Positions 46,472 to 59,097 are shown, numbered from the stretch's first letter. The stretch is 64,000 bases of DNA from Tamarix chinensis (GCA_030549775.1 CM060173.1:44828110-44892109); one strand, 5' to 3'. Notes: generated by a model not told the origin, from the letters alone. Numbers and translations: made by a program.

Positions 46472-47956
46472 AATCTCCAACTTCCTGGTCTCTCCGCACA
46501 AATGATCTAGCAATACAACCATGCTTAAGGAATGTGATGTTCCTCAGCCAAGTGCATCTGCCACCACATTGGCCTTACCCTCATGGTAGGTTAATTCTAA
46601 GACATAATACTTGACCAATTCCAACCATTAGCATTGTCTCCAGTTTAACTCCCATTGGGTGAATTAAGGCTCTTATGGTCGGTGTAGAACTTGCATTGAA
46701 CACTATAGAGATAATGCCTCTAGATCTTAGGGGAGAACACTACCGGACCAAGTTCTAAGTCATGCATCAGGTAGTTCTGTTCTTGCTACTTCAGTAGTTG
46801 TGAGGCATAAGCCACTACCCTTCCATATTTCATAAGCACGTAACCCGGACCATGCTTGGAAGCATCACTATAAACCTCAAAATAATTAGACCCAATCAAC
46901 AATGTGAGCGCTAGGGCTAAAGTCAATTGCTTCTTCAACTCTTCAAAGGCTTCACTGCACTTCTCATTCCACTAAAAACATGTAGCTCTCTTCAATAGTT
47001 GAGTCAATAGTAACACAATCTTGGAAAAGTCTGCCACAAACTGAAGGTAGTAACTAGATAACCCTAGAAAACTATGCACCTCCTTTCACAGAAGTGGGTG
47101 AGGGCCACTCAACGACAACTTAAATCTTGGAAAGATCCACTTTCCCTTCATCCTTAGAGATTACATGATGAAGGAGAGCCACTTGATTGAACTAGAACTT
47201 GCACTTTAAGAAATTGGCATACAGGTAGTGTGACATTAGCAATGCCAATGTCTTCCTCAAATGGTGCTCATGCATCTTTTGGTTGCTAGAGTAGATGAGA
47301 ATGCCATTGATGAAAACTATGATTAAGTGGTCCAAGAAAGGATGGAAGATCTAGTTCATAAGGGACATGAAAACTACTAGGGCATTAGTGAGTTTGAAGG
47401 GCATTATCGTGAACTCATAATGGTCATACCTTATCTAAAAAGCATTCTTAGGGTTATCCTATTCGGCCATCCTCTATTGATAGTAGCCTAACCAAAGTTT
47501 AATCTTGGAGAACACCTTGACTCCCTTGATTTGATCAAATAAGTTATCAATCCTTGGCAATGAATAACGGCTCTTCACCATTACATGGTTCAGCGCTCAG
47601 TAGTTGATGTACTACCTCAAGTTCCCATCCTTCTTCCTTACAAATAGAACTGGTGCTCCTATAGTGATATGCTTGGTCAAATATAACCCTTCTCCAAAAG
47701 CACCTCTAATTAAGCCTTGAGTTCTTTCATCTCCGTAAGTGTCATATGGTATGAAGCCTTGAATACTGGCTCTATCCCTAGTAATACATCCACGGTGAAC
47801 TCGACTTATCGAATTGGTGGCATTCCTGAGATCTCCTCAGGGAATACATTGAGAAAATCACAGACCACGGTTATCTACTCCAGGGGTGTCTCGGCTATTT
47901 TGGTGTCTCTAATGTTGTATGGGTAGAGCGGATATTTGGTAGCAATTTTAATCAAG
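46472..47956 (-). pseudogene. pol: RT and RNase H of gypsy element B, broken
   Basis: Sense runs from 47956 down. RT start: NIRDTKIAETPLE, FLNVFPEEISGMPPIR, VEFTVDV. The RT catalytic box near 47300 reads FINGIL, with both catalytic aspartates lost. RNase H near 46560-46800 includes YTDHKSLNS in the GGCTCTTATGGTCGGTGTAG antisense. The 46472 end flows into the integrase part at 38538 once the non-autonomous element is removed. Stops and shifts are frequent. B is close to H in order and wording but carries its own set of mutations. Confidence 0.8.
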
Positions 47957-49250
47957 TTTTATAACCCTATACTTTCAAGCGTACAATATTAAGTATAAAG
48001 GGATAAATAGGGTATCAAATCCTCATGGAATGGTATATTAAATTAAACCTAATGTCTAGTAAATTAATCCTAGAAAAAGAATAATTTGAATTGATTAGTA
48101 AAACTAAACTAATGATAGAAAATAATACAAATATTGAATTGAACCACGGGCTTGAATTAGATTGATGCAAGTAGGAGAACTCTAGGATAGTTGCATCCAT
48201 CTCTGTTAATATGATTAAAAACTTAATTAGAAAGAGAATGAATTGGTTTTCTTGTGCACCCTAACTACAAGCCGGGATAAACTCTCAAAGAAAGATAATT
48301 GTGATTAATTAATTGACATAGACCATCTAATTAAAGCATGGAGTATTCAATTATTAAATCACAAAGCATTAATTACCATTGCATAACATCATACCTTGAA
48401 CTACAAGAACAAAGTATGCAAATTGAATAACCAATTAAGCTAATAAATAATTCTACAAGAATTACTATTAACCCAAATTGACAGACATTAATAGATTGAA
48501 TACTCTTCATGTTACGCAATCATCAAACCAAAATTATTTCTCAAATAATGAAATTATTAAATTATGCTAATAGGGTCTCATAAACACCCTAGAGTTAAGC
48601 AATTAGCTACTTATAATTAAGGAAAGAATCACCCAAAATACACGATTGAAATTTTAGCTAGTACTCGAGCTTCGTTACCTTCCATCGCTCGTTTGTTCTT
48701 CATTGAGTTTCCTCACCCGTGTTGTCTGTTGTGCTCTTCCACTGCTCCTCTTCTTATACTTGTTTCTATCTTGCTGCTTAAGGGAGATAAAATCCCTTCC
48801 GCAAAATTTCATGCAATAAATTCTATCTTTAGAATTTTAGATCAACGGATTATCAATTCCTAAGCTATGTGTGGGTTTTGTTCTTCAGCCAGCAAATCCT
48901 TTCCTCCTTTGTTGAGTAGTCGACATAAAATTTGTAAGGCTACGTTTGTAATGTGTGGACATAATGTGTCCTTGCAAATGCTTATGGTGTTTGCTAAGAA
49001 TTAGAGTGAGCATTAGTAAATAGACGTTAATTCCCTTTTCTTCTTTTGTTGCACATTCTTACTACCTACCAAATCATTGAGAAAATATTAATGGAGTATT
49101 ATAAATGAAGAATCTAACTACATAACACATAATACCTATTAATCTAATTACTTGCATTACAATAAAAGAACAATAACTAATACCAACTAATAATATTTAG
49201 GGACTTTAACAATTAGATGTAGAGGGGTTAAAATATATAATATTATGGAT
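47957..49250 (-). mobile_element. Insertion L in element B, non-coding, about 1.3 kb
   Basis: The B polyprotein is interrupted between protease and RT. Sense B runs to AAGGGATGT at about 49251 and resumes ATCCGCTCTACC near 47950; H reads through as ...AAGATGTATCCATTC. The inserted DNA, read on either strand, begins TG and ends CA (plus TGGTAGCAATTTTAATC ... ATGGATTTATCA). It contains TAGGGTATCAAATCCTCATG, a phrase that from memory resembles a widespread non-coding plant repeat family with TATCGAATCCACAGGGA. No coding domain, no clear LTR pair and no clean target duplication were found, so class and strand are uncertain. Confidence 0.55.
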
Positions 49251-49720
49251 TTATCAACATCCCTTATGGACAAGGTTACTTAACTTGATAGCCGACACAA
49301 TTCTTGCAGAAGGATTATGTTCACACTTCTAGTATGAAGCCCTAATACTCTTTGGTCCTCACAGAACCATGCATTCTTCTAAGCAATAAATTAGCGCTCG
49401 ATACTTCCCCAATATATCCATCCAGACAATCACCTCAAATTTATGCAGCTCTAGTTCTATAAGGTCCAATGGTAATTTTATTCCTCTTACTATCAACATA
49501 ACTCCTTGATAGAACCTAGTGCACTTAATCCTATCCCTCGAAGGTAACACAACAGAAGTAGAAATACCATGGGAAGGAGATAAGACAGTTCTAGCTACAA
49601 ATGCAGATTTCATGAAATAGTGTGATGCACCAGAGTCAAACAATATGCAAGCAAAAAAAGTAGAGACAGTAAGCATACTAGTCACCACATTGGCCTGACA
49701 TTCTACTTCTGCCTAAATCT
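49251..49720 (-). pseudogene. pol: Protease (and gag end) of gypsy element B
   Basis: An open minus-strand segment of 109 codons (49359-49688) reads NVVTSMLTVSTFFACILF then DSGASHYFMKSAFVART, which keeps the aspartic protease D-S-G triad. It continues with GISTSVVLPSRDRIKC and HKFEVIVWMDILGKYRALI. This enzyme would cut the gag-pol polyprotein. It is the best preserved protease of the three gypsy copies (H has lost the triad). Downstream the frame breaks before insertion L. Upstream, gag is cut near 49720 by LTR I. Confidence 0.8.
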
Positions 49721-50304
49721 TCACATTTTAGCAAAATGGATTTTCTCGACTAAACCATTCTACTGGTTTGTAGAATAGTTGATTGGGAGGCCCAAACAAA
49801 TCGACTAGCTTATCGAGCTAGACATGCTTTTGGAACTCAATTTTTGGAAAAAAATTTCTTATATAGAATTGGAACCATGTTAACCTATATTGAGTTGTTC
49901 CTAAGAGATTCTTGACATTTTTTATGATGCATTAGCTCAAAATAATCCCTTAAACCTATTTGGAGGTCGATTGGGACAATTGAGAGGGAGAGATGACCTC
50001 AGCTTTATCTTATTCCACCTCTCTCCTTTGCATAATTCTCATATCAATGCTTTGATCTTAGACAAGATTCTAATCAGCTGGAAGATTCCTTCTACACTGA
50101 CCTCCCATTACCTTTCTTGTGAATTTCAATTCTAACCTAATTCTGGCCTAATTGACCTACATTCTCTAGAATCACCCTTTGAGCTTTGGAAAATAATTCA
50201 TCACATCTTAGATAAAATCAATCTGTTTAACTCAAATTCAAATAGTAAGTATTAAGATTTCAAATCATTCCTGAACCTTATATGATTCTTCTCAATTTGT
50301 TGGC

Positions 50305-50312
50305 TATAAATA
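50305..50312 (+). promoter_or_regulatory. LTR TATA box, LTR I
   Basis: TATAAATA in GGCTATAAATAACCCCAATC, identical in context to LTRs H and G, followed by a CTTT-rich stretch. Confidence 0.65.
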
Positions 50313-51837
50313 ACCCCAATCACCTTTTTTGTTCACCTTTCTTTCAGCCACCAAAAATCCTTAACTCTCTGTATTCACCCTCTTACTTTCTACACTTCAA
50401 ACTTAGTATTTGATTCATTGAAATCTTTTGATCCTTTCTATAACTCTCTCTTATTTTAATTATTAAGTAAGAAAGAGTTAGATTTGGAAAAAGGATTGAG
50501 TGGTTCAGCTGAGCATTCCCTATTTTTACTTTAAGTGTGGTATGTTCCTTCTTTCCTTTATGTTTCAAGTTAATAATTATTAAGGTTTTATACAAAGTTA
50601 TGATTTTAAGATTTGTTGTTTTAAGGTTTCAAAAGTTAAGATTTTTAAAGATTGAGATTTATAGTTTAAGGGAGTTTTGCTTACATCAAGTAAGTGATTC
50701 TTGATTCTAAAATTAATTATGAGTATTTCTACATGATATGGGTTTCTTTATGTTGATCTTGTATGTTGGCATGAATTTATATAGCTTGCAGAATTGATTT
50801 GGATGGGTGGATTGTATATTTTGAGTAAACGACATGAAACTTGATAAAAATAGGATGTGATGATTAAATGTTGAGATATGCAAGTTAATTTAGTTAAAAG
50901 TGTGTTATAATATGTTAAATCATGTTCTAACATGGTTTAATGATTATTTACAAGTAATAAACTATATGAAAATGATTGTTTGGTGTTGTCTTTGGGCAAA
51001 CTAATCGACTTGTTGAGTCAAACCAATCTATTAGTTCCTTAAATGTTGGACTGGTTGACCTCGCCCATCGACTAGTAAGCCTTTAGAGATCTTAGTCTTA
51101 CTCTCTACTAAAATCTATCGACTATTTGGGTAGAATCGATCGATTGGTCTATGAATAGTTGACTGGTTTGCCCAAACTGATCGATTGGTTTGAGGAAGAG
51201 CATGGTTTGGTCAAGTTAAATCGACTTGTTGGTGTAATTTATTTCCTTTCGGTTTGGTTTTTCTTTGAGGCTTTTTTTGGGAATATCCTCTAATTATTAA
51301 TGGAAAAAATATAGATTTTATAATAGATTAATGACCCAATGAATGGATTAAATGGATCATAATTTATGACATACTTAATGAGTACTGTAAAGGCTAAAGG
51401 GGTATACCACTTATGATATGTGATGGTTTTGAGAAAAAGAGTAATGGGACACAGCTTGGCCTTGAATAAAATAACATGACTGGCATAAATAACATTGGAC
51501 AAGGATAAATGGAAACCCCTCATGGATTTGAAATGAAAAGGATTAATATAGAAGGTATACGTGTATGCTTTACTTGTTCTTCGTATGGGCCTATATGATC
51601 ACTTATCCTCATGAATAATATACTAATTATGTAAAGCAAAAGATAATTGAGTTGTGCATGGGTCTCGGTTTCCTAATCCTCGATTAGCTATTGGGGTTAG
51701 TCTACCTTTGGGCATTTATTGGTTCCTTCAAGCTTTATCTTTAGATGGGATCCTTAGAGGTCCCAGTGGCTTACATACCGTAGACACTGATGATATACTA
51801 AAGGGTATTGATACTAAAGTGTTTGGTTACCTAGGTA

Positions 51838-51990
51838 GTTGGCTTTTGCATGGACTTATATCCATATTGGTTGGTTTCAGCTTGAACTTATGTCCATATT
51901 GGTTGGCTTCGACCTGGACTTATGTCCATTTTGGTGATTAGCTTTGTCATGGACTTAGGTGATTGGCTTCACCCTAGACTTTATGTCCCT
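51838..51990 (+). repeat. Short-unit tandem block in LTR I
   Basis: Four to five units of about 35-40 bp, core GGACTTATGTCCATATTGG followed by TTGGCTTCG. Same position as the block in H at 3575-3725 but with more units, so the copy number varies between LTR copies. GGACTTATGTCC is itself an imperfect palindrome. Confidence 0.7.
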
Positions 51991-53028
51991 TTTTAGATAA
52001 ACTTCCATGGCATGTGAAACCATAGGTTTGTGCACAGTCCATCGCTCAATGATAAAATCTACATTATAAATAAATGGATGATAAAACCAGAGTAATAAAT
52101 AAGTGGAAAGAAAAATAAATGAATAATGATGGAAATAATGGTTTGGATGACCAAAAAGGATGAAAGCTAGTATATACACTTGGATAATGGCTTAAATGGC
52201 TGATTGGTTAATAATTAGAAAGAATGACTGGATGTTGACCTATGTCAATATATGGATAAGGAAATGGTATAATCTAATGGATTAAGTAATTGAAAAATAA
52301 ACCTTATTAGTTTCTTGGATTAATCTGTTTAGTACATATGTGAGTACCTCTGTAATTATAATATAAAAAGAAACATGATATATTTTGCATTGTCATAGTT
52401 ATGCATGATAGTATGCTTTGGTGTATTCCTACCTTTATGTATATGGCATTAGCATGACGCGTGTTAATTATGATATCCATGTATGATAGATTTTTCATTA
52501 CATGCTTGTGTTTTCATTGAGGAAGTAACTTTTCTTACTTAGTATGTAGTATACTAATGTATACGTTTGCTTAGTCACCTGCTCATTCCTACGAACAAAG
52601 AGCTATGTGCAGGTTTTTAGGGATGGCTAGTAGAGGGCCTACCTTAGCTTAGGTTTGGGGTTTGAGAGTGTGGACATCCAGAGATTTGTAAGGTTTGTGG
52701 TGGACTATGGCTTTAGTTTTTGGGTCACACCCTAATCTCATTTTAATGTAGCACTGTAATCTTAACTATTTGTATTCTTGTATTAATGTGGCTGGGGATC
52801 GTTGAGGTCCTTTGATGTAATTTCTTTTTGAAAGTTTATGTAATTTTAGTTGGAGAACTTTATTTTAAATGAATTGGTTAGTTTTAGCCTTGTATCTGAT
52901 ATGGGGTAGGTGGCGATCATCTATACTGTGTCACATACGGTGGTAACACCCCATTTTTCCTAAGTGTATTTTTAGCTTCCACATTATTTTAAATAATTTT
53001 TTTGGTAATGAAAATTGGGGGTGTTACA

Positions 53029-54104
53029 GGAGATATCGATACTTAAGGACTAGGTGAATAAGGTTGGGAGGATACTATGAGCTAGCATACAGTTGTGCCC
53101 TTGGGTTGAAGTAAGGGTATTGTGTTGCTTTTGGGCACCAATATAACCTAGTGTATTGCTAAGTCCCTTGGTTTATTTCTATCCCATTCGAATAAGGAAG
53201 TAAAAATGGAAATGATTGTTGTGTAATCAAATAAAAGAAATGAATTGTTGGTTCGGTAGTTGCCTTAGTTCCCTACCTTAGTATTGTGATAGATTGTTGG
53301 TTCGGTAGTTGCCTTAATGCTCTACCTTGGTATTGTGTTGGATTTGTTGGTTCCATAGACGCCTTAGTGACCTACCCTGGTATTGTTTTAGATTGTTGTT
53401 TTGGTAGTTGCCTTACTGCCCTTCCACTATGATCAGAATGTATTTAGCTAATCGAATATGAATTTGCACCTTGAAAGGATGAGAAGTGGATTGGTATGTT
53501 TTACTATTGAGTTGATACTTGGACATTGATATATGTTTCTCCATAATATTGTTGTATGGTTCTTACCTTATGCTTAAGTATGATTTTTTATTTTTTTGTG
53601 GTTATGTGAAATATGGGTATGCCACTTCTTATGAGGTATTGTGATTTACTCAGTATGAGGAAGCCGTACTGATACTATTTTTGCATATAACTATGTAAGG
53701 ACCATGGAATGACATGAATCTTATAAGCACACTCAGAACAAATAGAATCCTTGGGGAGAGGTTTCATTTTCAAAATGGGGCTTTGGGTTCAAAAGTTAGG
53801 ACAAACTAGGGTTATACCATCGGATACTAATTTATTATTATAATCGATTTTCCTTTGGACTCTTAGGTCCATTGCTGTACTTTGGTTATGCTATTGTACT
53901 ACGACACTTATTTGTAACTCTATCATGTATCATTTCTATTTCTGTTGATTTACTTTGGCTATGTTTTATTTTAGCCTTAACACTTGGCATAAGAAAGGCA
54001 TAGAAACTAGACTTATGTTAAATGTGGCGGTAACACCCAGTAATTTAGTAATTAACGCTTTTGCAAAAAAGAAAATTTTCAGCTAGTAAAATAGGGGTGT
54101 TATA
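53029..54104 (+). mobile_element. LTR J, 3' part only
   Basis: Directly follows LTR I. It ends AAAATAGGGGTGTTATA at 54104, with GTGGCGGTAACACCCAG about 90 bp before it, as expected near an LTR 3' end. The start is missing. The tandem block (below) resembles the antisense of the 30-bp block in LTR F, so J is probably of the F type. I infer that I inserted into or recombined with J. J's outer end touches the telomere-like tract. Confidence 0.6.
53242..53425 (+). repeat. Four 49-50 bp tandem units in LTR J
   Basis: Units begin GATTGTTGGTTCGGTAGTTG and end CTACCTTGGTATTGTG, starting near 53242, 53291, 53341 and 53391. Regular spacing with moderate divergence. Confidence 0.85.
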
Positions 54105-54215
54105 TTTTGGGTTTTGGGTATATGGTTTACGATTTAAGTTAAGGTTTTAGGGTTTTAGGGTTTTAGTTTAAGGTTTAGGATTAAGGGTTTAGGGTTTAGG
54201 GTTTAAGGTTTGAAC
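54105..54215. repeat. Interstitial telomere-like repeat tract
   Basis: A degenerate tract containing three clean TTTAGGG units (near 54186-54206, GGGTTTAGGGTTTAGGGTTT) and three TTTTAGGG variants (near 54146-54167), with decayed units around them. TTTAGGG is the Arabidopsis-type telomere repeat found in most land plants. It starts right after the LTR J end, so it could be old chromosome-end or break-repair DNA, or a short chance expansion. It is not a chromosome end here, since sequence continues on both sides. Confidence 0.8.
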
Positions 54216-54960
54216 TTGAAGTTAGTTGTAAGTTTTGATTTAGGCTTGAAGATAGATTTGGATTAAAATTTAGGTTAGATATTTACTAAATCTTGGTCGT
54301 TAAATGCATACTAATCTAATATTTATGATTTGTTTGTGTGTTTGTAATTTAAGAAATATTTGTACCTAACCCTTAATTTATACATACGAGTATTTTAGAA
54401 TACTTAGAGAGAAGATCTTCTGAATTTGCTTTAGAGACATTGACATAAAGAAAAACTTCCCAAAAAAAAATTGTAGCGACAAACAACGTTGGTGGGTAAT
54501 GATGATGGGCTAATATCTACCACGGACTCATTCCTTAAATATCAAAAACCACTATTATCCCACCATCTAACATGGACGACAGGGAGACATGAAAGTCTCT
54601 TTATCAAGTTGTCTCTACGATGAAATCCATAATAATCAATTTCCTGTATCTGACATAAGACATTAGGAGACAGATATATAGGCACCCAAAGTATATTATT
54701 ACATGATATGATCTGCAGAAAAAGGTATCCACTCAGTTGAATAAAACAAAAAACAAAAATGATTGACACAGCAATACACAGGCAGAGACTAACTAAGAGT
54801 AATCTCAATTATATATTCACATGAATTACAACAGGAACAAATGGAATCCGGAGACGATCCTCACATAGAAACGGGCATTCCTCCCGTCCGCTTACAAAAA
54901 ATAAAAAGGACAGACAGTCTAGGCACGTTCTTCAGAATTTTAGGCCGTGAATGAGGATGC
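54216..54960. other. No gene recognised; possible 3' untranslated region
   Basis: No LTR features or known domains. An 88-codon minus-strand frame at 54542-54808 (start MRLLLVSLCLCIAVSIIFVF) is hydrophobic at the N-terminus but has no known motif. If the spliced transcript proposed at 54971-55987 is real, this area would be its 3' untranslated region or an alternative last exon. Confidence 0.35.
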
Positions 54961-54970
54961 ATTTCTCTGC

Positions 54971-55987
54971 TCATTCTGTAGTTGCAAGGGACAGGGACTT
55001 CAGAGGATATATATCTTCGAATTTGGCTGGCACGGTGGGAATAAAATTGAACGATGGATCATATCTAGCCTTTTTCTTGAGAGTATGAGTATGAGTATTG
55101 ATTGAGGGAGCTGCAAATGAAATTCACAACAACATTTTTGCTTCACTTTGATACGGCGGACAACTGCTGAACATGAATCTTGTCAGGCTTTGGGAGCACA
55201 CCCGGACATCAATGTAAAAGAAAAGTGAGCAGGTCGTTTTACAAAAAGAAAAAAAATACAGATTTTGTTCATGCATATTATTTATATACGAGAAGAATTG
55301 TTGATAAAAGTAATAAAAACGTGTGTCAATTAAAACGGCGAAACAAATGAAGACATCAAAACACGATGCAAACCTGGCACTCCCAACATAAGAGTCCGTG
55401 GATAAAATTGATGTAAGTGATGGGGGAGCTAGTGTCTCCTAATGATAAACCACGTTATATCAGGAAACATATTAAGGTAAAAAAATCAAAATCAAAATCT
55501 AGCAAGCAAGTGTTATGGTGACAACCATGCCGTTCTTTCCGAATCTCATTTCAATGTTTCTGTCAGCATACTATACCCAAAGATCTTTAATCAGTCTGCA
55601 TATATAGGAAAAACCTAACCATCAGCATTTCCATAACATACTACCAGTATTCCACCGATCGCAATGGAAAGTAATAATTTGTCTCGTCTCCCTCACCTAA
55701 GCTAAGGCATATTTGTCTACATTTGTGTATATACCTTACTTTGGAGCAAGGAAATCAGATGCATTACAAACGATAACGCAAAGTGTCTGATTCCCGAATA
55801 TATAAAAAGAAGATATATGTAGGAAGCCAATACTCAACAAAGTAAATATCTTTTCAGATAGCAGATAGAATATACTACCAGTCCATGTTTAGTGGAAAAC
55901 TGTCGATGATTCCATGCATAAGCCATCGTCTTCCATCTCCCTTGTTGCGTAAATAATATACTACAAGCGCTCTATCAGCATCGATCC
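54971..55987 (-). other. Candidate spliced minus-strand gene end (unrecognised)
   Basis: Three consecutive candidate exons join with matching phase. 55374-55438: reads ETLAPPSLTSILSTDSYVGS; acceptor CATTAG, donor CAG/GTTTGC. 55147-55187: reads LTRFMFSSCPPYQ; donor AAA/GTGAAG. 54971-55110: reads THTHTLKKKARYDPSF, then KFEDIYPLKSLSLATTE and TGA; acceptor TTTGCAG. Farther upstream are other exon-like pieces, for example 55878-55987 (DADRALVVYYLRNKGDGRRW) and a short one ending with a strong GTAAGG donor near 55736. I could not link these upstream pieces in one frame. The family is not recognised. Alternatives are a non-coding RNA, a gene fragment, or chance. Confidence 0.3.
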
Positions 55988-56038
55988 TGGGACACGAATC
56001 ATGGATTGTAGAAAACTGTCAATGATTCCATGCAAAAG
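55894..56038. repeat. Local duplication of about 30 bp, 116 bp apart
   Basis: GAAAACTGTCGATGATTCCA (55894) recurs as GAAAACTGTCAATGATTCCA (56010); both copies continue with TGCATAAGC or TGCAAAAGC, and both are followed at some distance by CTATCAGCA. It overlaps one of the exon-like pieces, so it could be an old exon duplication. Confidence 0.7.
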
Positions 56039-56039
56039 C

Positions 56040-59000
56040 AACTATCAGCAGGTATGTTCCAAGAACTATGTTTAGAGGGACAAGGAATTCTCGGAAGCAA
56101 GAACGAAGGAATATCACACACGCACACACAAACAAAAAAAAATTATAATAATAAAAAAATTGCCCTAGGTATCGAAGACCTCCGGGGGATGATAACATGA
56201 CAGTAATCAGGCTCAAAATGAAATCACGCATACAAATTGAAAACCGAAAAAATATTGATATACGAATAGAGTAAAAATTGATACTTGCTATCAATCTAGG
56301 CAAAATCGCAGATTAAAACTGAAAGAAACCAAAACAGATTAGACGAAGAAATCTCCTAAAATAGAGGGGGAAAAATGATGAGAAAATAGGATGAAAATTC
56401 ATTCATGTTATCTCTCCTGACAAAGCTAAATCAAATAACGAAGGAGAATCGAATGAATGAAAAGCACGAAATTTCGAATGAAAATCGAGTTGATGCCACA
56501 GTCGTGTAAAAAAAATGGAAGAAGAAAAAACAAGTAATGACAGTGCTGCACGGGACCGGCACAGAGGGTGAAAGGTGATATTAGCGCCTGTCCTGTGGGG
56601 TTATGCGGTTAAATCCGGCTAAGGATCGTAGTTCTTTTAAAATCGAAAAGTAAACAAACCAATAACTATTTTTTTTAGAAAACTAGGATAAGAGCCATTG
56701 GAAACACACAGACACAATGGATTGTAACTGGTGTAGAGCTAGCTCTCTGACGAGAACCGACAAGTATGATCAATTTGATGATTCGGATTATATTTGATTG
56801 GACTTAATAAAAAAAAACCTTACTATCCCTCGTCCTAACATACCAAACATGAAAGAGGGCCTAAAACTAATCAAAATGGATCCGTTATAAGATAACCTAA
56901 AAATTAATCTACTAGGAAAATTATACCATAAAATCCGACAAATTATGAGTCCGAACCTATTAATCCGACCTATCATATTATTAGAATTCGATATGATTAA
57001 AAATTATATATCTAGAATAGATCTAATTTAATCTGACGATTATTCAATGTCTTATTTAATCCAAAAAAATATAAATTTAAAAAAAATCGATCCAATATAA
57101 TGATTATCTAAAATCCAATATGATCCAAAAACTATAAACACAAAAATTCTGACTTAAAATTTTTAATAAATTGACAATTTTTTATTTTTAATATCACTTT
57201 AGAATCTTTATTTCTTCCATTTACTATGACATGCTAAATTAATATATCTTCATCTATATAAAAAAGCAACATTGACATAACATAAGGTACAACCATAAAA
57301 TTCAATCATAAAAGATCAATACACTACCCCTAATTTCAAAAGGAAATTAACATAAAACTAACACGTAGAAAGATAGATACCATGAAAGAAAATAGCCAGA
57401 TATCTATACTTTTATAGTTTTTTTTAATTGAGGTATAAAGTTGTTTAATTTTTTATTTTAAGCATAAATATATATATATTGTCTAATCATGGCATGGTGA
57501 TCAAAGTTTTCGAGTCCAGTGACATAAAGATACTTTTTAATAGAATTTTTACAAATTAATTATTGTATTTAAATATTAAATAAAAATTACTTAAAATACT
57601 AAATAAGTTCTATTTACACCTTATTAACTATTATTACCATGTCCATGTTAATACATCATCTTATTAAAATACTAAAATTTATTTAGTAGATAAAAAATAG
57701 TAAATATGTGATAAATGTTCAAATTCTTAAAAATTACATATATATAAAAATTCCTTCACTTTTATTAAAAAAATTAATAAAAAAATTGAAATCTTTCAAA
57801 TTTTTTTGAATGTTAGGTAAAATCGAGATTTTTTTTTTGAAGTAACAAAATTTTATGAAAATTGAATATTTTAGAATGCCAAGAAACAAATAATAAAACA
57901 AGAATTTCATAAAAATATGAAATTGAATATTTAGAAGTTTTTTTAGAATTTTCTAATTCTATAAAATATATGAAGTTTGTTAATAAAAAAATGAAATTTT
58001 AGAATATTTTAAAGAATGGATTTTTTTAAAAAAAAATGAGTATGTTAAAAAATATTATATTATTCAATGTAATTTATCTCACTGATACTCAATGAGGTGA
58101 AAATCAAATTAATGTGATACTTAAATATTTTTTATGTTACTATTTCAAAATTCAAAAAAAATTGGGTGAAAAACGATTATATAGTTTTAGAATCGATAAA
58201 ATCTTGTCTCCATATCTTGATTGAATAATATAAATATGTTTATGCATAAAATAGGAAATTAAATATCTTTATGCCTCAATTAGAAAAAAAATATAAATGC
58301 TTATGCATTACTTATTATGTTTTTCCATTCTTCAACCAAATACGTAACTCTTGATTATAAAAACTAAGATAATATAAAACCAAAATGGTTTGGAAATACG
58401 CATTTCAATATCCCACGAAGAGTTTCTTTTGAGATAATGCATTGAGCTAGTTAATATAAAGAAACCTTATTTTATTATTAATTATCAATGGCCAATATAA
58501 GTCCATATTATGCAAATGCTACAAATATATGAATATAGAATAAAATTAAAATAGTGCTTAAGCTTGGTATGATTGATTTTATCATAGAGATGATTAATAA
58601 GTTATACTATAAAATAAAGAAGAAAGTAATCTAATTGAAGAAAACATTCAAATTTGAAATATTAATCATAAACTCACAATACAACCTAAGATAAAATAAT
58701 GAAATTTTTTTTATAAGGGCTCAATATAATTAAACTCAAAGAATAAAATAAACTAGAATAAGCAAGCTCAAAATAATTAAATATGATTACATCCAATAAT
58801 GAGAAAAAATAGCATGAGTATGACCCAAATCCAACTAAAAAAAGGGGATAATCTAAACTTATGTGAACTTGGCCCAAACTTGAGTTGAAAACAAAACATT
58901 GCAAATTTACCCAAATTTGAGGTCATATGATCTTAACACAACCCGATCTCAAAGGATAGAATGGCATAATATTATCTAACTTCAAAATGATCCAAATCAA

Positions 59001-59097
59001 ATATGATCCAATAATATCACTTGAGTTTATCGAAAATTGAGATGAAACAATCATTGTGTGACCTGACTTGTTTGATTGTCAACTCTAGATGTATCTT
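56040..59097. other. Unassigned AT-rich region
   Basis: No recognisable gene. About 56310-56600 looks like the 5' part of a minus-strand transcription unit (CT-rich in sense, with less biased composition) and could belong to the candidate at 54971-55987. From 56760 to 57180 and again 58900-59060 there are scattered motifs of the type AATATGATCCAA and AAAATCCGAC. From 57180 to 58680 the sequence is very AT-rich with poly-A/T runs. Open frames here (for example 56019-56303, 56788-56976 and 58686-58904, minus) have no known motif. Confidence 0.4.

Larger units (their letters stand above)
49721..53028 (+). mobile_element. LTR I (H family), 5' end missing
   Basis: Homologous to LTR H from its position of about 1451 onward; the first 180 bp of the LTR are absent at the junction with element B. 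It ends GGGGGTGTTACA at 53028. It has motif clusters at 49740-49830 and 51000-51240, the conserved TATA box, a tandem block near 51.9 kb, and the conserved 3' region. No primer-binding site follows it; the sequence passes into another LTR (J). It is therefore a truncated solo LTR. Confidence 0.75.

Noticed and set aside
54105..54215. Chromosome end
   Set aside because: The TTTAGGG tract is short, degenerate and flanked by other sequence on both sides, so it is interstitial.
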